From the NCBI GenBank assembly GCA_963978545.1, contig OZ021722.1, positions 15,318,801 to 15,382,800 of the forward strand: DNA of 64,000 bases, read 5' to 3'. Below the pieces are notes generated by a model that searched no databases, had not been told where the DNA came from, and saw nothing but the letters and a program-made list of their open reading frames with translations. A program made the translations under genes and the position numbers. Shown here one piece after another: positions 11,457 through 25,724 of the stretch. Within the stretch, counting starts at the first letter, position 1. Every line of letters starts with the position of its first letter. The DNA comes from Linyphia triangularis. Lineage: Eukaryota > Arthropoda > Arachnida > Araneae > Linyphiidae.

Positions 11457-13312
11457 AAGTGGGTCTAAAGTTGGTCCTAAAAATTGAACTTTCAAAATTT
11501 TCGTTTACAATTTTTCCCATGTTAACAGTATGGAAAATTTCACACTTCTAAATTTTCAAAATTTTACAATCATTTTGCAACTAGGGTAACAGAATTTGTC
11601 AACCGAATCGATTTCCACATTCAAGTGGTTATTAAAATGAAATTTTACTTCTCAAAATTCGGTTATTGCCAAAAAAATCTTTATATCCCTTTGAATATAC
11701 ATTAAACTTGCCAATCCTTAGGTAATTTTCCAATTCTCAATTTTCGAATTTTAACCTTAATTTGTAGCCTAGGATAATAAAAGTCATCTTCCGATTTCTT
11801 TCTGATCATCAATTTGCTCATGAAATATTATTTTAGTACACAAAATCGAAGCAATGCAACGTAAAATAAAGTCTCAAAACAGTTTCTGAGCGCTTCCGTT
11901 ACAAAATTTCAACTTCTCATAGAGCTATTCAAAAATAATTTTTTTTGCCAAAATTTTGAAATTTGTTTGATTTTTAATGTGTTTTTGAATAAAAAAAACA
12001 CAATTTGGAACCATTTGTTAAAAATGAAATTTTCCATTCAAATACACTCAAAACTGAAATATTTCAAGATTTTCGAAAAATTGAATTTTTTATTTTTAGA
12101 ATACTTTTTTTTAATTAAAATTTGGTACAAGAATAACTATAAAACATATATCCAACTGCAATTCGCAATTTGAAAGCATTTGAGCAATTTTCTCGAAAAT
12201 ACAATTCCCCATTGAAATCACATGGCGGACTATTCAATGAATAATTGTTCAAAAATTAAAATTTTCAAATTTTTTTCCCGTTTGTTATATTGAAGCTTAT
12301 ATATAGGAGAATATCCAATTTCAATTTTATAACACTCACTAAATAAAAAGTGGGTCTAAAGTTGTTCCAAAAAGTGCAATTTTCTAAAAAATAAAATTTC
12401 CCCATTGAAAACACATGGCGGACTGTTCAATGAATTATTGTTCAAAAAGTAAAATTTTCAAATTTTTTTCCATTGTGTGATATTGAAGCTTATATATAGG
12501 AGAATCTCCATTTTCAATTTTATAACACTCACTAAATAAAAAGTGGGTCTAAAGTTGTTCCAAAAAGTGCAATTTTCTTAAAAATAAAATTCCCCCATTG
12601 AAAACACATGGTGGACTATTCAATGAATAATTGTTCAAAAATTAAAATTTTCAAAATTTTTTCCCGTATGTGATATTGAAGCTTATATATAGGAGAATCT
12701 CTAATTCCAATTTTATAACACTCACTAAATAAGAAGTGGGTCTATAGTTGGTTCAAAATGTGCAAATTTCTCAAAAATAAAATTTCCCCATTGAAAACAC
12801 ATGGCGGACTGTTCAATGAACAATTGTTCAAAAAGGAAAATTTTCAAAATTTTTTCCCGTTTGTGATATTAAATCTTATATATAGGAGAATCTCCAATTC
12901 CAATTTTATAACACTCACTAAATAAAAAATGGATCTAAAGTTGTTCCAAAAAGTGCAATTTTCTAAAAAATAAAATTCCCCTATTGAAAACACATGGTGG
13001 ACTATTCAATGAATAATTGTTCAAAAATTAAAATTTTCAAAATTTTTTCCAGTGTGTGGTATTGAAGCTTATATATAGGAGAATCTCCAATTCCAATTTT
13101 ATAACACTTACTAAATAAGAAGTGGGTCTAAAGTTGTTCCAAAAAGTGCAATTTTCTAAAAAATAAAATTTCCCCATTGAAAACACATGGCGGACTGTTC
13201 AATGAATTATTGTTCAAAAAGTAAAATTTTCAAAATTTTTTCCGTTTAGTGATATTGAAGCTCATATATAGGAGAATCTCGAATTTGAATTTTATAACAC
13301 TCACTAAATAAG
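11457..13312 (+). repeat. Unit F7: core plus 5 monomers (1856 bp)
   Basis: Beta-subtype core with private CGTTTACAATTTTTCCC near 11502, AAAGTCTCAAAAC near 11868 and CTTCCGTTACAAAATTTC near 11893. The same three changes occur in F9 and F10. Confidence 0.93.
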
Positions 13313-15553
13313 AAGTGGGTCTAAAGTTGGTCCTAAAAATTGAACTTTCAAAATTTTCGTTTAAAATTTTCCCCATGTTAACGGTATGGAAAATTTCACA
13401 CTTCTAAATTTTCAAAATTTTACAATCATTTTGCAACTAGGGTAACAGAAATTGTCACCCGAATCGATTTCCACATTCAAGTGGTTATTAAAATGAAATT
13501 TTACTTCTCAAAATTCGGTTATTGCCAAAAAAATCTTTATATCCCTTTGAATATACATTAAACTTGTCAATCCTTAGGGAATTTTCCAATTTTCAATTTT
13601 CGATTTTTAACCTTAATTTGTAGCCTAGGATAATAAAAGTCATCTTCCGATTTCTTTCTTATCATCAATTTGCTCATGAAATATTATTTTAGTACACAAA
13701 AACGAAGCATTGCTACGTGAAATAAAGCCTCAAAACAGTTTCTGAGCGTTTTCGTTTCAAAATTTCAACTTCTCATAGAGCTATTCAAAAATAGTTCTTT
13801 TTTGCTAAAATATTGAAATTTGTTTGATTTTTAATGTGTTTTTGAATAAAAAAACACAATTTGGAACCATTTGTTAAAAATGAAATTTTCAATTCAAATA
13901 CACTCAAAACTGAAATATTTCATGATTTTCGAAAAATTGAATTTTTTATTTTTAGAATATTTTTTTTTAATTAAAATTTGGTACAAGAATAACTATAAAA
14001 CATATATCCACTGCAATTCGCTATTTGAAAGCATTTGAGCAATTTTCGCGAAAATACAATTCCCCATTGAAATAACATGGCGGACTATTCAATGAACAAT
14101 TGTTCAAAAAGGAAAATTTTCAAAATTTTTTCCCGTTTGTGATATTAAATCTTATATATAGGAGAATCTCCAATTCCAATTTTATAACACTCACTAAATA
14201 AAAAATGGATCTAAAGTTGTTCCAAAAAGTGCAATTTTCTAAAAAATAAAATTTCCCCATTGAAAACACATGGCGGACTGTTCAATGAATTATTGTTCAA
14301 AAAGTAAAATTTTCAAAATTTTTTCCGTTTAGTGATATTGAAGCTCATATATAGGAGAATCTCGAATTTGAATTTTATAACACTCACTAAATAAGAAGTG
14401 GGTCTAAAGTTGTTCCAAAAAGTGCAATTTTCTCAAAAATAAGATTTCGCCATTGAAAACACATGACGGACTATTCAATGAATAATTTTTCAAAAAATAA
14501 AATTTTCAAATTTTTTTCCGGTTTGTGATATTGAAGCTTATATGTAGGAGAATCTCCTATTCGAATTTTATAACACTCACTAAATAAGAAGTGGGTCTAT
14601 AGTTGGTTCGAAATGTGCAATTTTCTCAAAAATAAAATTTCCCCATTGAAAACACATGGCGGACTGTTCAATGAACAATTGTTCAAAAAGTAAAATTTTC
14701 AAAATTTTTTCCCGTTTGTGATATTAAATCTTATATATAGGAGAATCTCCAATTCCAATTTTATAACACTCACTAAATAAAAAATGGATCTAAAGTTGTT
14801 CCAAAAAGTGCAATTTTCTAAAAAATAAAATTCCCCTATTGAAAACACATGGTGGACTATTCAATGAATAATTGTTCAAAAATTAAAATTTTCAAAATTT
14901 TTTCCAGTGTGTGGTATTGAAGCTTATATATAGGAGAATCTCCAATTCCAATTTTATAACACTTACTAAATAAGAAGTGGGTCTAAAGTTGTTCCAAAAA
15001 GTGCAATTTTCTAAAAAATAAAATTTCCCCATTGAAAACACATGGCGGACTGTTCAATGAATTATTGTTCAAAAAGTAAAATTTTCAAAATTTTTTCCGT
15101 TTAGTGATATTGAAGCTCATATATAGGAGAATCTCGAATTTGAATTTTATAACACTCACTAAATAAGAAGTGGGTCTAAAGTTGTTCCAAAAAGTGCAAT
15201 TTTCTCAAAAATAAGATTTCGCCATTGAAAACACATGACGGACTATTCAATGAATAATTTTTCAAAAAGTAAAATTTTCAAATTTTTTTCCGGTTTGTGA
15301 TATTGAAGCTTATATTTAGGAGAATCTCCTATTCGAATTTTATAACACTCACTAAATAAGAAGTGGGTCTATAGTTGGTTCGAAATGTGCAATTTTCTCA
15401 AAAATAAAATTTCCCCATTGAAAACACATGGCGGACTGTTCAATGAACAATTGTTCAAAAAAGAAAATTTTCAAAATTTTTTCCCGTTTGTGATATTAAA
15501 TCTTATATGTAGGAGAATCTCCTATTCGAATTTTATAACACTCACTAAATAAG
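13313..15553 (+). repeat. Unit F8: gamma-subtype core plus 7 monomers (2241 bp)
   Basis: First clear gamma core. Markers: GTCACCCGAATCG, ACAAAAACGAAGCATTGC, CTACGTGAAATAAAG, GAGCGTTTTCG, TTGCTAAAATATTG, TTTCATGATTTTCG and TTTTCGCGAAAATAC. Closely related cores are F11, F15, F16 and, in part, F20. None was recognised in the inverted block. Confidence 0.93.
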
Positions 15554-17409
15554 AAGTGGGTCTAAAGTTGGTCCTAAAAATTGAACTTTCAAAATTTTCG
15601 TTTACAATTTTTCCCATGTTAACAGTATGGAAAATTTCACACTTCTAAATTTTCAAAATTTTACAATCATTTTGCAACTAGGGTAACAGAATTTGTCAAC
15701 CGAATCGATTTCCACATTCAAGTGGTTATTAAAATGAAATTTTACTTCTCAAAATTCGGTTATTGCCAAAAAAATCTTTATATCCCTTTGAATATACATT
15801 AAACTTGCCAATCCTTAGGTAATTTTCCAATTCTCAATTTTCGAATTTTAACCTTAATTTGTAGCCTAGGATAATAAAAGTCATCTTCCGATTTCTTTCT
15901 GATCATCAATTTGCTCATGAAATATTATTTTAGTACACAAAATCGAAGCAATGCAACGTAAAATAAAGTCTCAAAACAGTTTCTGAGCGCTTCCGTTACA
16001 AAATTTCAACTTCTCATAGAGCTATTCAAAAATAATTTTTTTTGCCAAAATTTTGAAATTTGTTTGATTTTTAATGTGTTTTTGAATAAAAAAAACACAA
16101 TTTGGAACCATTTGTTAAAAATGAAATTTTCCATTCAAATACACTCAAAACTGAAATATTTCAAGATTTTCGAAAAATTGAATTTTTTATTTTTAGAATA
16201 CTTTTTTTTAATTAAAATTTGGTACAAGAATAACTATAAAACATATATCCAACTGCAATTCGCAATTTGAAAGCATTTGAGCAATTTTCTCGAAAATACA
16301 ATTCCCCATTGAAATCACATGGCGGACTATTCAATGAATAATTGTTCAAAAATTAAAATTTTCAAATTTTTTTCCCGTTTGTTATATTGAAGCTTATATA
16401 TAGGAGAATATCCAATTTCAATTTTATAACACTCACTAAATAAAAAGTGGGTCTAAAGTTGTTCCAAAAAGTGCAATTTTCTAAAAAATAAAATTTCCCC
16501 ATTGAAAACACATGGCGGACTGTTCAATGAATTATTGTTCAAAAAGTAAAATTTTCAAATTTTTTTCCATTGTGTGATATTGAAGCTTATATATAGGAGA
16601 ATCTCCATTTTCAATTTTATAACACTCACTAAATAAAAAGTGGGTCTAAAGTTGTTCCAAAAAGTGCAATTTTCTTAAAAATAAAATTCCCCCATTGAAA
16701 ACACATGGTGGACTATTCAATGAATAATTGTTCAAAAATTAAAATTTTCAAAATTTTTTCCAGTGTGTGGTATTGAAGCTTATATATAGGAGAATCTCCA
16801 ATTCCAATTTTATAACACTTACTAAATAAGAAGTGGGTCTAAAGTTGTTCCAAAAAGTGCAATTTTCTAAAAAATAAAATTTCCCCATTGAAAACACATG
16901 GCGGACTGTTCAATGAATTATTGTTCAAAAAGTAAAATTTTCAAAATTTTTTCCGTTTAGTGATATTGAAGCTCATATATAGGAGAATCTCGAATTTGAA
17001 TTTTATAACACTCACTAAATAAGAAGTGGGTCTAAAGTTGTTCCAAAAAGTGCAATTTTCTCAAAAATAAGATTTCGCCATTGAAAACACATGACGGACT
17101 ATTCAATGAATAATTTTTCAAAAAGTAAAATTTTCAAATTTTTTTCCGGTTTGTGATATTGAAGCTTATATTTAGGAGAATCTCCTATTCGAATTTTATA
17201 ACACTCACTAAATAAGAAGTGGGTCTATAGTTGGTTCGAAATGTGCAATTTTCTCAAAAATAAAATTTCCCCATTGAAAACACATGGCGGACTGTTCAAT
17301 GAACAATTGTTCAAAAAAGAAAATTTTCAAAATTTTTTCCCGTTTGTGATATTAAATCTTATATGTAGGAGAATCTCCTATTCGAATTTTATAACACTCA
17401 CTAAATAAG
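15554..17409 (+). repeat. Unit F9: core plus 5 monomers (1856 bp)
   Basis: The core is of the F7 type. The monomer run switches from the F7-like pattern to the F6-like pattern between about 16690 and 16760 (CCAGTGTGTGG where F7 has CCCGTATGTG). This is where the two 5953-bp copies meet. Confidence 0.9.
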
Positions 17410-19265
17410 AAGTGGGTCTAAAGTTGGTCCTAAAAATTGAACTTTCAAAATTTTCGTTTACAATTTTTCCCATGTTAACAGTATGGAAAATTTCACACTT
17501 CTAAATTTTCAAAATTTTACAATCATTTTGCAACTAGGGTAACAGAATTTGTCAACCGAATCGATTTCCACATTCAAGTGGTTATTAAAATGAAATTTTA
17601 CTTCTCAAAATTCGGTTATTGCCAAAAAAATCTTTATATCCCTTTGAATATACATTAAACTTGCCAATCCTTAGGTAATTTTCCAATTCTCAATTTTCGA
17701 ATTTTAACCTTAATTTGTAGCCTAGGATAATAAAAGTCATCTTCCGATTTCTTTCTGATCATCAATTTGCTCATGAAATATTATTTTAGTACACAAAATC
17801 GAAGCAATGCAACGTAAAATAAAGTCTCAAAACAGTTTCTGAGCGCTTCCGTTACAAAATTTCAACTTCTCATAGAGCTATTCAAAAATAATTTTTTTTG
17901 CCAAAATTTTGAAATTTGTTTGATTTTTAATGTGTTTTTGAATAAAAAAAACACAATTTGGAACCATTTGTTAAAAATGAAATTTTCCATTCAAATACAC
18001 TCAAAACTGAAATATTTCAAGATTTTCGAAAAATTGAATTTTTTATTTTTAGAATACTTTTTTTTAATTAAAATTTGGTACAAGAATAACTATAAAACAT
18101 ATATCCAACTGCAATTCGCAATTTGAAAGCATTTGAGCAATTTTCTCGAAAATACAATTCCCCATTGAAATCACATGGCGGACTATTCAATGAATAATTG
18201 TTCAAAAATTAAAATTTTCAAATTTTTTTCCCGTTTGTTATATTGAAGCTTATATATAGGAGAATATCCAATTTCAATTTTATAACACTCACTAAATAAA
18301 AAGTGGGTCTAAAGTTGTTCCAAAAAGTGCAATTTTCTAAAAAATAAAATTTCCCCATTGAAAACACATGGCGGACTGTTCAATGAATTATTGTTCAAAA
18401 AGTAAAATTTTCAAATTTTTTTCCATTGTGTGATATTGAAGCTTATATATAGGAGAATCTCCATTTTCAATTTTATAACACTCACTAAATAAAAAGTGGG
18501 TCTAAAGTTGTTCCAAAAAGTGCAATTTTCTTAAAAATAAAATTCCCCCATTGAAAACACATGGTGGACTATTCAATGAATAATTGTTCAAAAATTAAAA
18601 TTTTCAAAATTTTTTCCCGTATGTGATATTGAAGCTTATATATAGGAGAATCTCTAATTCCAATTTTATAACACTCACTAAATAAGAAGTGGGTCTATAG
18701 TTGGTTCAAAATGTGCAAATTTCTCAAAAATAAAATTTCCCCATTGAAAACACATGGCGGACTGTTCAATGAACAATTGTTCAAAAAGGAAAATTTTCAA
18801 AATTTTTTCCCGTTTGTGATATTAAATCTTATATATAGGAGAATCTCCAATTCCAATTTTATAACACTCACTAAATAAAAAATGGATCTAAAGTTGTTCC
18901 AAAAAGTGCAATTTTCTAAAAAATAAAATTCCCCTATTGAAAACACATGGTGGACTATTCAATGAATAATTGTTCAAAAATTAAAATTTTCAAAATTTTT
19001 TCCAGTGTGTGGTATTGAAGCTTATATATAGGAGAATCTCCAATTCCAATTTTATAACACTTACTAAATAAGAAGTGGGTCTAAAGTTGTTCCAAAAAGT
19101 GCAATTTTCTAAAAAATAAAATTTCCCCATTGAAAACACATGGCGGACTGTTCAATGAATTATTGTTCAAAAAGTAAAATTTTCAAAATTTTTTCCGTTT
19201 AGTGATATTGAAGCTCATATATAGGAGAATCTCGAATTTGAATTTTATAACACTCACTAAATAAG
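17410..19265 (+). repeat. Unit F10: core plus 5 monomers (1856 bp)
   Basis: Copy of F7 at +5953 bp, with matching core variants and the same monomer order, including the TCCCGTATGTG monomer near 18616. Confidence 0.93.
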
Positions 19266-21506
19266 AAGTGGGTCTAAAGTTGGTCCTAAAAATTGAACTT
19301 TCAAAATTTTCGTTTAAAATTTTCCCCATGTTAACGGTATGGAAAATTTCACACTTCTAAATTTTCAAAATTTTACAATCATTTTGCAACTAGGGTAACA
19401 GAAATTGTCACCCGAATCGATTTCCACATTCAAGTGGTTATTAAAATGAAATTTTACTTCTCAAAATTCGGTTATTGCCAAAAAAATCTTTATATCCCTT
19501 TGAATATACATTAAACTTGTCAATCCTTAGGGAATTTTACAATTTTCAATTTTCGATTTTTAACCTTAATTTGTAGCCTAGGATAATAAAAGTCATCTTC
19601 CGATTTCTTTCTTATCATCAATTTGCTCATGAAATATTATTTTAGTACACAAAAACGAAGCATTGCTACGTGAAATAAAGCCTCAAAACAGTTTCTGAGC
19701 GTTTTCGTTTCAAAATTTCAACTTCTCATAGAGCTATTCAAAAATAGTTCTTTTTTGCTAAAATATTGAAATTTGTTTGATTTTTAATGTGTTTTTGAAT
19801 AAAAAAACACAATTTGGAACCATTTGTTAAAAATGAAATTTTCAATTCAAATACACTCAAAACTGAAATATTTCATGATTTTCGAAAAATTGAATTTTTT
19901 ATTTTTAGAATATTTTTTTTTAATTAAAATTTGGTACAAGAATAACTATAAAACATATATCCACTGCAATTCGCTATTTGAAAGCATTTGAGCAATTTTC
20001 GCGAAAATACAATTCCCCATTGAAATAACATGGCGGACTATTCAATGAACAATTGTTCAAAAAGGAAAATTTTCAAAATTTTTTCCCGTTTGTGATATTA
20101 AATCTTATATATAGGAGAATCTCCAATTCCAATTTTATAACACTCACTAAATAAAAAATGGATCTAAAGTTGTTCCAAAAAGTGCAATTTTCTAAAAAAT
20201 AAAATTTCCCCATTGAAAACACATGGCGGACTGTTCAATGAATTATTGTTCAAAAAGTAAAATTTTCAAAATTTTTTCCGTTTAGTGATATTGAAGCTCA
20301 TATATAGGAGAATCTCGAATTTGAATTTTATAACACTCACTAAATAAGAAGTGGGTCTAAAGTTGTTCCAAAAAGTGCAATTTTCTCAAAAATAAGATTT
20401 CGCCATTGAAAACACATGACGGACTATTCAATGAATAATTTTTCAAAAAGTAAAATTTTCAAATTTTTTTCCGGTTTGTGATATTGAAGCTTATATGTAG
20501 GAGAATCTCCTATTCGAATTTTATAACACTCACTAAATAAGAAGTGGGTCTATAGTTGGTTCGAAATGTGCAATTTTCTCAAAAATAAAATTTCCCCATT
20601 GAAAACACATGGCGGACTGTTCAATGAACAATTGTTCAAAAAGTAAAATTTTCAAAATTTTTTCCCGTTTGTGATATTAAATCTTATATATAGGAGAATC
20701 TCCAATTCCAATTTTATAACACTCACTAAATAAAAAATGGATCTAAAGTTGTTCCAAAAAGTGCAATTTTCTAAAAAATAAAATTCCCCTATTGAAAACA
20801 CATGGTGGACTATTCAATGAATAATTGTTCAAAAATTAAAATTTTCAAAATTTTTTCCAGTGTGTGGTATTGAAGCTTATATATAGGAGAATCTCCAATT
20901 CCAATTTTATAACACTTACTAAATAAGAAGTGGGTCTAAAGTTGTTCCAAAAAGTGCAATTTTCTAAAAAATAAAATTTCCCCATTGAAAACACATGGCG
21001 GACTGTTCAATGAATTATTGTTCAAAAAGTAAAATTTTCAAAATTTTTTCCGTTTAGTGATATTGAAGCTCATATATAGGAGAATCTCGAATTTGAATTT
21101 TATAACACTCACTAAATAAGAAGTGGGTCTAAAGTTGTTCCAAAAAGTGCAATTTTCTCAAAAATAAGATTTCGCCATTGAAAACACATGACGGACTATT
21201 CAATGAATAATTTTTCAAAAAGTAAAATTTTCAAATTTTTTTCCGGTTTGTGATATTGAAGCTTATATGTAGGAGAATCTCCTATTCGAATTTTATAACA
21301 CTCACTAAATAAGAAGTGGGTCTATAGTTGGTTCGAAATGTGCAATTTTCTCAAAAATAAAATTTCCCTATTGAAAACACATGGCGGACTGTTCAATGAA
21401 TTATTGTTCAAAAAGTAAAATTTTCAAAATTTTTTCCGGTTTGTGATATTGAAGCTTATATGTAGGAGAATCTCCTATTCGAATTTAATAACACTCACAA
21501 AATAAG
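19266..21506 (+). repeat. Unit F11: gamma core plus 7 monomers (2241 bp)
   Basis: Copy of F8 at +5953 bp. It differs by GGAATTTTACAATTTTC near 19531 (TTTTCC in F8), CAAAAAGTAAAATT near 20453 (CAAAAAATAAAATT in F8) and a different final monomer near 21390-21480. Confidence 0.93.
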
Positions 21507-23161
21507 AAGTGGGTCTAAAGTTGGTCCTAAAAATTGAACTTTCAAAATTTTCGTTTAAAATTTTTCCCATGTTAACAGTATGGAAAATTTCACACTTCTA
21601 AATTTTCAAAATTTTACAATCATTTTGCAACTAGGGTAACAGAATTTGTCAACCGAATCGATTTCCACATTCAAGTGGTTATTAAAATGAAATTTTACTT
21701 CTCAAAATTCGGTTATTGCCAAAAAAATCTTTATATCCCTTTGAATATACATTAAACTTGCCAATCCTTAGGTAATTTTCCAATTCTCAATTTTCGAATT
21801 TTAACCTTAATTTGTAGCCTAGGATAATAAAAGTCATCTTCCGATTTCTTTCTGATCATCAATTTGCTCATGAAATATTATTTTAGTACACAAAATCGAA
21901 GCAATGCAACGTAAAATAAAGCCTCAAAACAGTTTCTGAGCGCTTCCGTTACAAAATTTCAACTTCTCATAGAGCTATTCAAAAATAATTTTTTTTGCCA
22001 AAATTTTGAAATTTGTTTGATTTTTAATGTGTTTTTGAATAAAAAAAACACAATTTGGAACCATTTGTTAAAAATGAAATTTTCCATTCAAATACACTCA
22101 AAACTGAAATATTTCAAGATTTTCGAAAAATTGAATTTTTTATTTTTAGAATACTTTTTTTTAATTAAAATTTGGTACAAGAATAACTATAAAACATATA
22201 TCCAACTGCAATTCGCAATTTGAAAGCATTTGAGCAATTTTCTCGAAAATACAATTCCCCATTGAAATCACATGGCGGACTATTCAATGAATAATTGTTC
22301 AAAAATTAAAATTTTCAAATTTTTTTCCCGTTTGTTATATTGAAGCTTATATATAGGAGAATATCCAATTTCAATTTTATAACACTCACTAAATAAAAAG
22401 TGGGTCTAAAGTTGTTCCAAAAAGTGCAATTTTCTAAAAAATAAAATTTCCCCATTGAAAACACATGGCGGACTGTTCAATGAATTATTGTTCAAAAAGT
22501 AAAATTTTCAAATTTTTTTCCATTGTGTGATATTGAAGCTTATATATAGGAGAATCTCCATTTTCAATTTTATAACACTCACTAAATAAAAAGTGGGTCT
22601 AAAGTTGTTCCAAAAAGTGCAATTTTCTTAAAAATAAAATTCCCCCATTGAAAACACATGGTGGACTATTCAATGAATAATTGTTCAAAAATTAAAATTT
22701 TCAAAATTTTTTCCCGTATGTGATATTGAAGCTTATATATAGGAGAATCTCTAATTCCAATTTTATAACACTCACTAAATAAGAAGTGGGTCTATAGTTG
22801 GTTCAAAATGTGCAAATTTCTCAAAAATAAAATTTCCCCATTGAAAACACATGGCGGACTGTTCAATGAATTATTGTTCAAAAGGTAAAATTTTTTAAAT
22901 TTTTTCCGGTTTGTGATATTGAAGCTCATATATCTCGAATTTGAATTTTATAACACTCACTAAATAAGAAGTGGGTCCAAAGTTGTTCCAAAAAGTGCAA
23001 TTTTCTCAAAAATAAGATTTCGCCATTGAAAACACATGACGGACTGTTCAATGAATTATTTTTGAAAAAATAAAATTTTCAAAATTTTTTCCGGTTTGTG
23101 ATATTGAAGCTCATATATAGGAGAATCTCCTATTCGAATTTTATAACAATCACTAAATAAG
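21507..23161 (+). repeat. Unit F12: core plus 4 monomers (1655 bp)
   Basis: The core resembles F9 but keeps CGTTTAAAATTTTTCCC and AAAGCCTC. The unit is about 7 bp short of the expected length because a monomer near 22928 lost AGGAGAA (it reads CTCATATATCTCGAATTTG). The same monomer has the unusual AAATTTTTTAAATTTTTTCC near 22888. Confidence 0.92.
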
Positions 23162-24250
23162 AAGTGGGTCTAAAGTTGGTTCTAAAAATTGAACTTTCAT
23201 AATTTTGGTTTAAAATTTTTCCCATGTTAACAGTATGGAAAATTTCACACTTCTGAATTTTCAAAATTTTACAATCATTTTGCAACTATGGTAACAGAAA
23301 TTGTCATCCGAATCGATTTCCACATTCACGTGGTTATTAAAATGAAATTTTACTTCTCAAAATTCGGTTATTGCCAAAAAAATCTTTATATCCCTTTGAA
23401 TATACATTAAACTTGCCAATCCTTACTCAATTTTCCAATTCTAAATTTTCGAATTTTAACCTTAATTTTTTAGCCTAGGATAATACAAGTAATCTTCCGA
23501 TTTCTTTCTGATCATCAATTTGCTCATGAAATATTATTTTAGTACACAAAATCGAAGCAATGCTACGTAAAATAAAGCCTCAAAACAGTTTCTGAGCGCT
23601 TTCGTTTCAAAATTTCAACTTCTCATAGAGCTATTCAAAAATAGTTTGTTTTTTTTTGCCAAAATTTTGAAATTTGTTTGATTTTTAATGTGTTTTTGAA
23701 TAAAAAAACACAATTTGGAACCATTTGTTAAAAATGAAATTTTCCATTCAAATACACTCAAAACTGAAATATTTCAAGATTTTCGAAATATTGAATTTTT
23801 TATTTTTAGAATACTTTTTTTTAATTAAAATTTGGTAAAAGAATAACTATATAACATATATCCAACTGCAATTCGCAATTTGAAAGCATTTGAGCAATTT
23901 TCTCGAAAATACAATTCCCCAATGAATTCACATGGCGGACTATTCAATGAATAATTGTTCAAAAATTAAAATTTTCAAAATTTTTTCCCGTTTGTGATAT
24001 TGAAGCTTATATATAGGAGAATATCCAATTTCAATTTTATAACACTCACTAAATAAAAAGTGGGTCTAAAGTTGTTCCAAAAAGTGCAATTTTCTAAAAA
24101 ATAAGATTTCGCCATTGAAAACACATGACGGACTGTTCAATGAATTATTTTTGAAAAAGGAATATTTTCAAAATTTTTTCCGGTTTGTGATATTGAAGCT
24201 CATATATAGGAAAATCTCCTATTCGAATTTTATAACACTCACTAAATAAG
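23162..24250 (+). repeat. Unit F13: core plus 1 monomer (1089 bp)
   Basis: Divergent core: GGTTCTAAAAATTG at its start, ATAATTTTGGTTTAAAA, GCAACTATGGTAAC near 23282 and CTTAATTTTTTAGCC near 23460. An expanded T-run after AATAGTTTG near 23641 accounts for the extra 6 bp. The T-run expansion is shared with F14, F17 and F23. Confidence 0.92.
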
Positions 24251-25724
24251 AAGTGGGTCTAAAGTTGGTCCTAAAAATTGAACTTTCACAATTTTGGTTT
24301 AAAATTTTTCCCATGTTAACAGTATGGAAAATTTAGCACTTCTGAATTTTCAAAATTTTACAATCATTTTGCAACTAGGGTAACAGAAATTGTCATCCGA
24401 ATCGATTTCCACATTCAAGTGGTTATTAAAATGAAATTTTACTTCTCAAAATTCGGTTATTGCCAAAAAAATCTTTATATCCCTTTGAATATACATTAAA
24501 CTTACCAATCCTTAGGCAATTTTCCAATTCTCAATTTTCGATTTTTAACCTTAATTTGTAGCCTAGGATAATACAAGTAATCTTCCGATTTCTTTCTGAT
24601 CATCAATTTGCTCATGAAATATTATTTTAGTACACAAAATCGAAGCAATGCTACGTAAAATAAAGCCTCAAAACAGTTTCTGAGCGCTTTCGTTTCAAAA
24701 TTTCAACTTCTCATAGAGCTATTCAAAAATAGTTTGTTTTTTTTGCCAAAATTTTGAAATTTGTTTGATTTTTAATGTGTGTTTGAATAAAAAAACACAA
24801 TTTGGAACCATTTGTTAAAAATGAAATTTTCCCTTCAAATACACTCACAACTGAAATATTTCAAGATTATCGAAAAATTGAATTTTTTATTTTTAGAATA
24901 CTTTTTTTTTAATTAAAATTTGGTACAAGAATAATTATAAAACATATATCCAACAGCAATTCGCAATTTGAAAGCATTTGAGCAATTTTCTTGAAAATAC
25001 AATTCACCATTGAAATCACATGGCGGACTATTCAATGAATAATTGTTCAAAAAGTAAAATTTTCAAAATTTTTTCCCGTTTGTGATATTTAAGCTTATAT
25101 ATAGGAGAGTCTCCATTTTCAATTTTATAACACTCACTAAATAAAAAGTGGGTCTAAAGTTGTTCCAAAAAGTGCAATTTTCTAAAAAATAAAATTCCCC
25201 CATTGAAAACACATGGTGGACTATTCAATGAATAATTGTTCAAAAAGTAAAATTTTCAAAATTTTTTCCCGTTTGTGATATTGAAGCTTATATATAGGAG
25301 AGTCTCCATTTTCAATTTTATAACACTCACTAAATAAAAAGTGGGTCTAAAGTTGTTCCATAAAGTGCAATTTTCTAAAAAATAAAATTCCCCCATTGAA
25401 AACACATGGTGGACTATTCAATGAATAATTGTTCAAAAAGTAAAATTTTCAAAATTTTTTCCCGTGTGTGATATTGAAGCTTATATATAGGAGAATCTCC
25501 AATTCCAATTTTATAACACTTACTAAATAAGAAGTGGGTCTAAAGTTGTTCCAAAAAGTGCAATTTTCTAAAAAATAAAATTTCCCCATTGAAAACACAT
25601 GGCGGACTGTTCAATGAATTATTGTTCAAAAAGTAAAATTTTCAAAATTTTTTCCGGTGTGTGATATTGAAGCTTATATATAGGAGAATCTCCAATTCCA
25701 ATTTTATAACACTCACTAAATAAG
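24251..25724 (+). repeat. Unit F14: core plus 3 monomers (1474 bp)
   Basis: The core carries TTCACAATTTTGGTTT and TTTAGCACTTCTG, shared with F23 and with R3, R6 and R9. Private changes are GTGTGTTTGAAT near 24777, which breaks the core hairpin, and CCAACAGCAATTCGC near 24951. Confidence 0.92.

Larger units (their letters stand above)
10740..22713 (+). repeat. 5953-bp tandem duplication
   Basis: Three units (1856 + 2241 + 1856 bp) are repeated, with F7, F8 and F9 corresponding to F10, F11 and F12 at +5953. Correspondence starts between 10734 and 10741 and is lost near 16760/22713. A few substitutions separate the copies, for example TATATTTAGG at 15312 against TATATGTAGG at 21265. The final monomer before F12 has been replaced by another variant. 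Confidence 0.88.
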
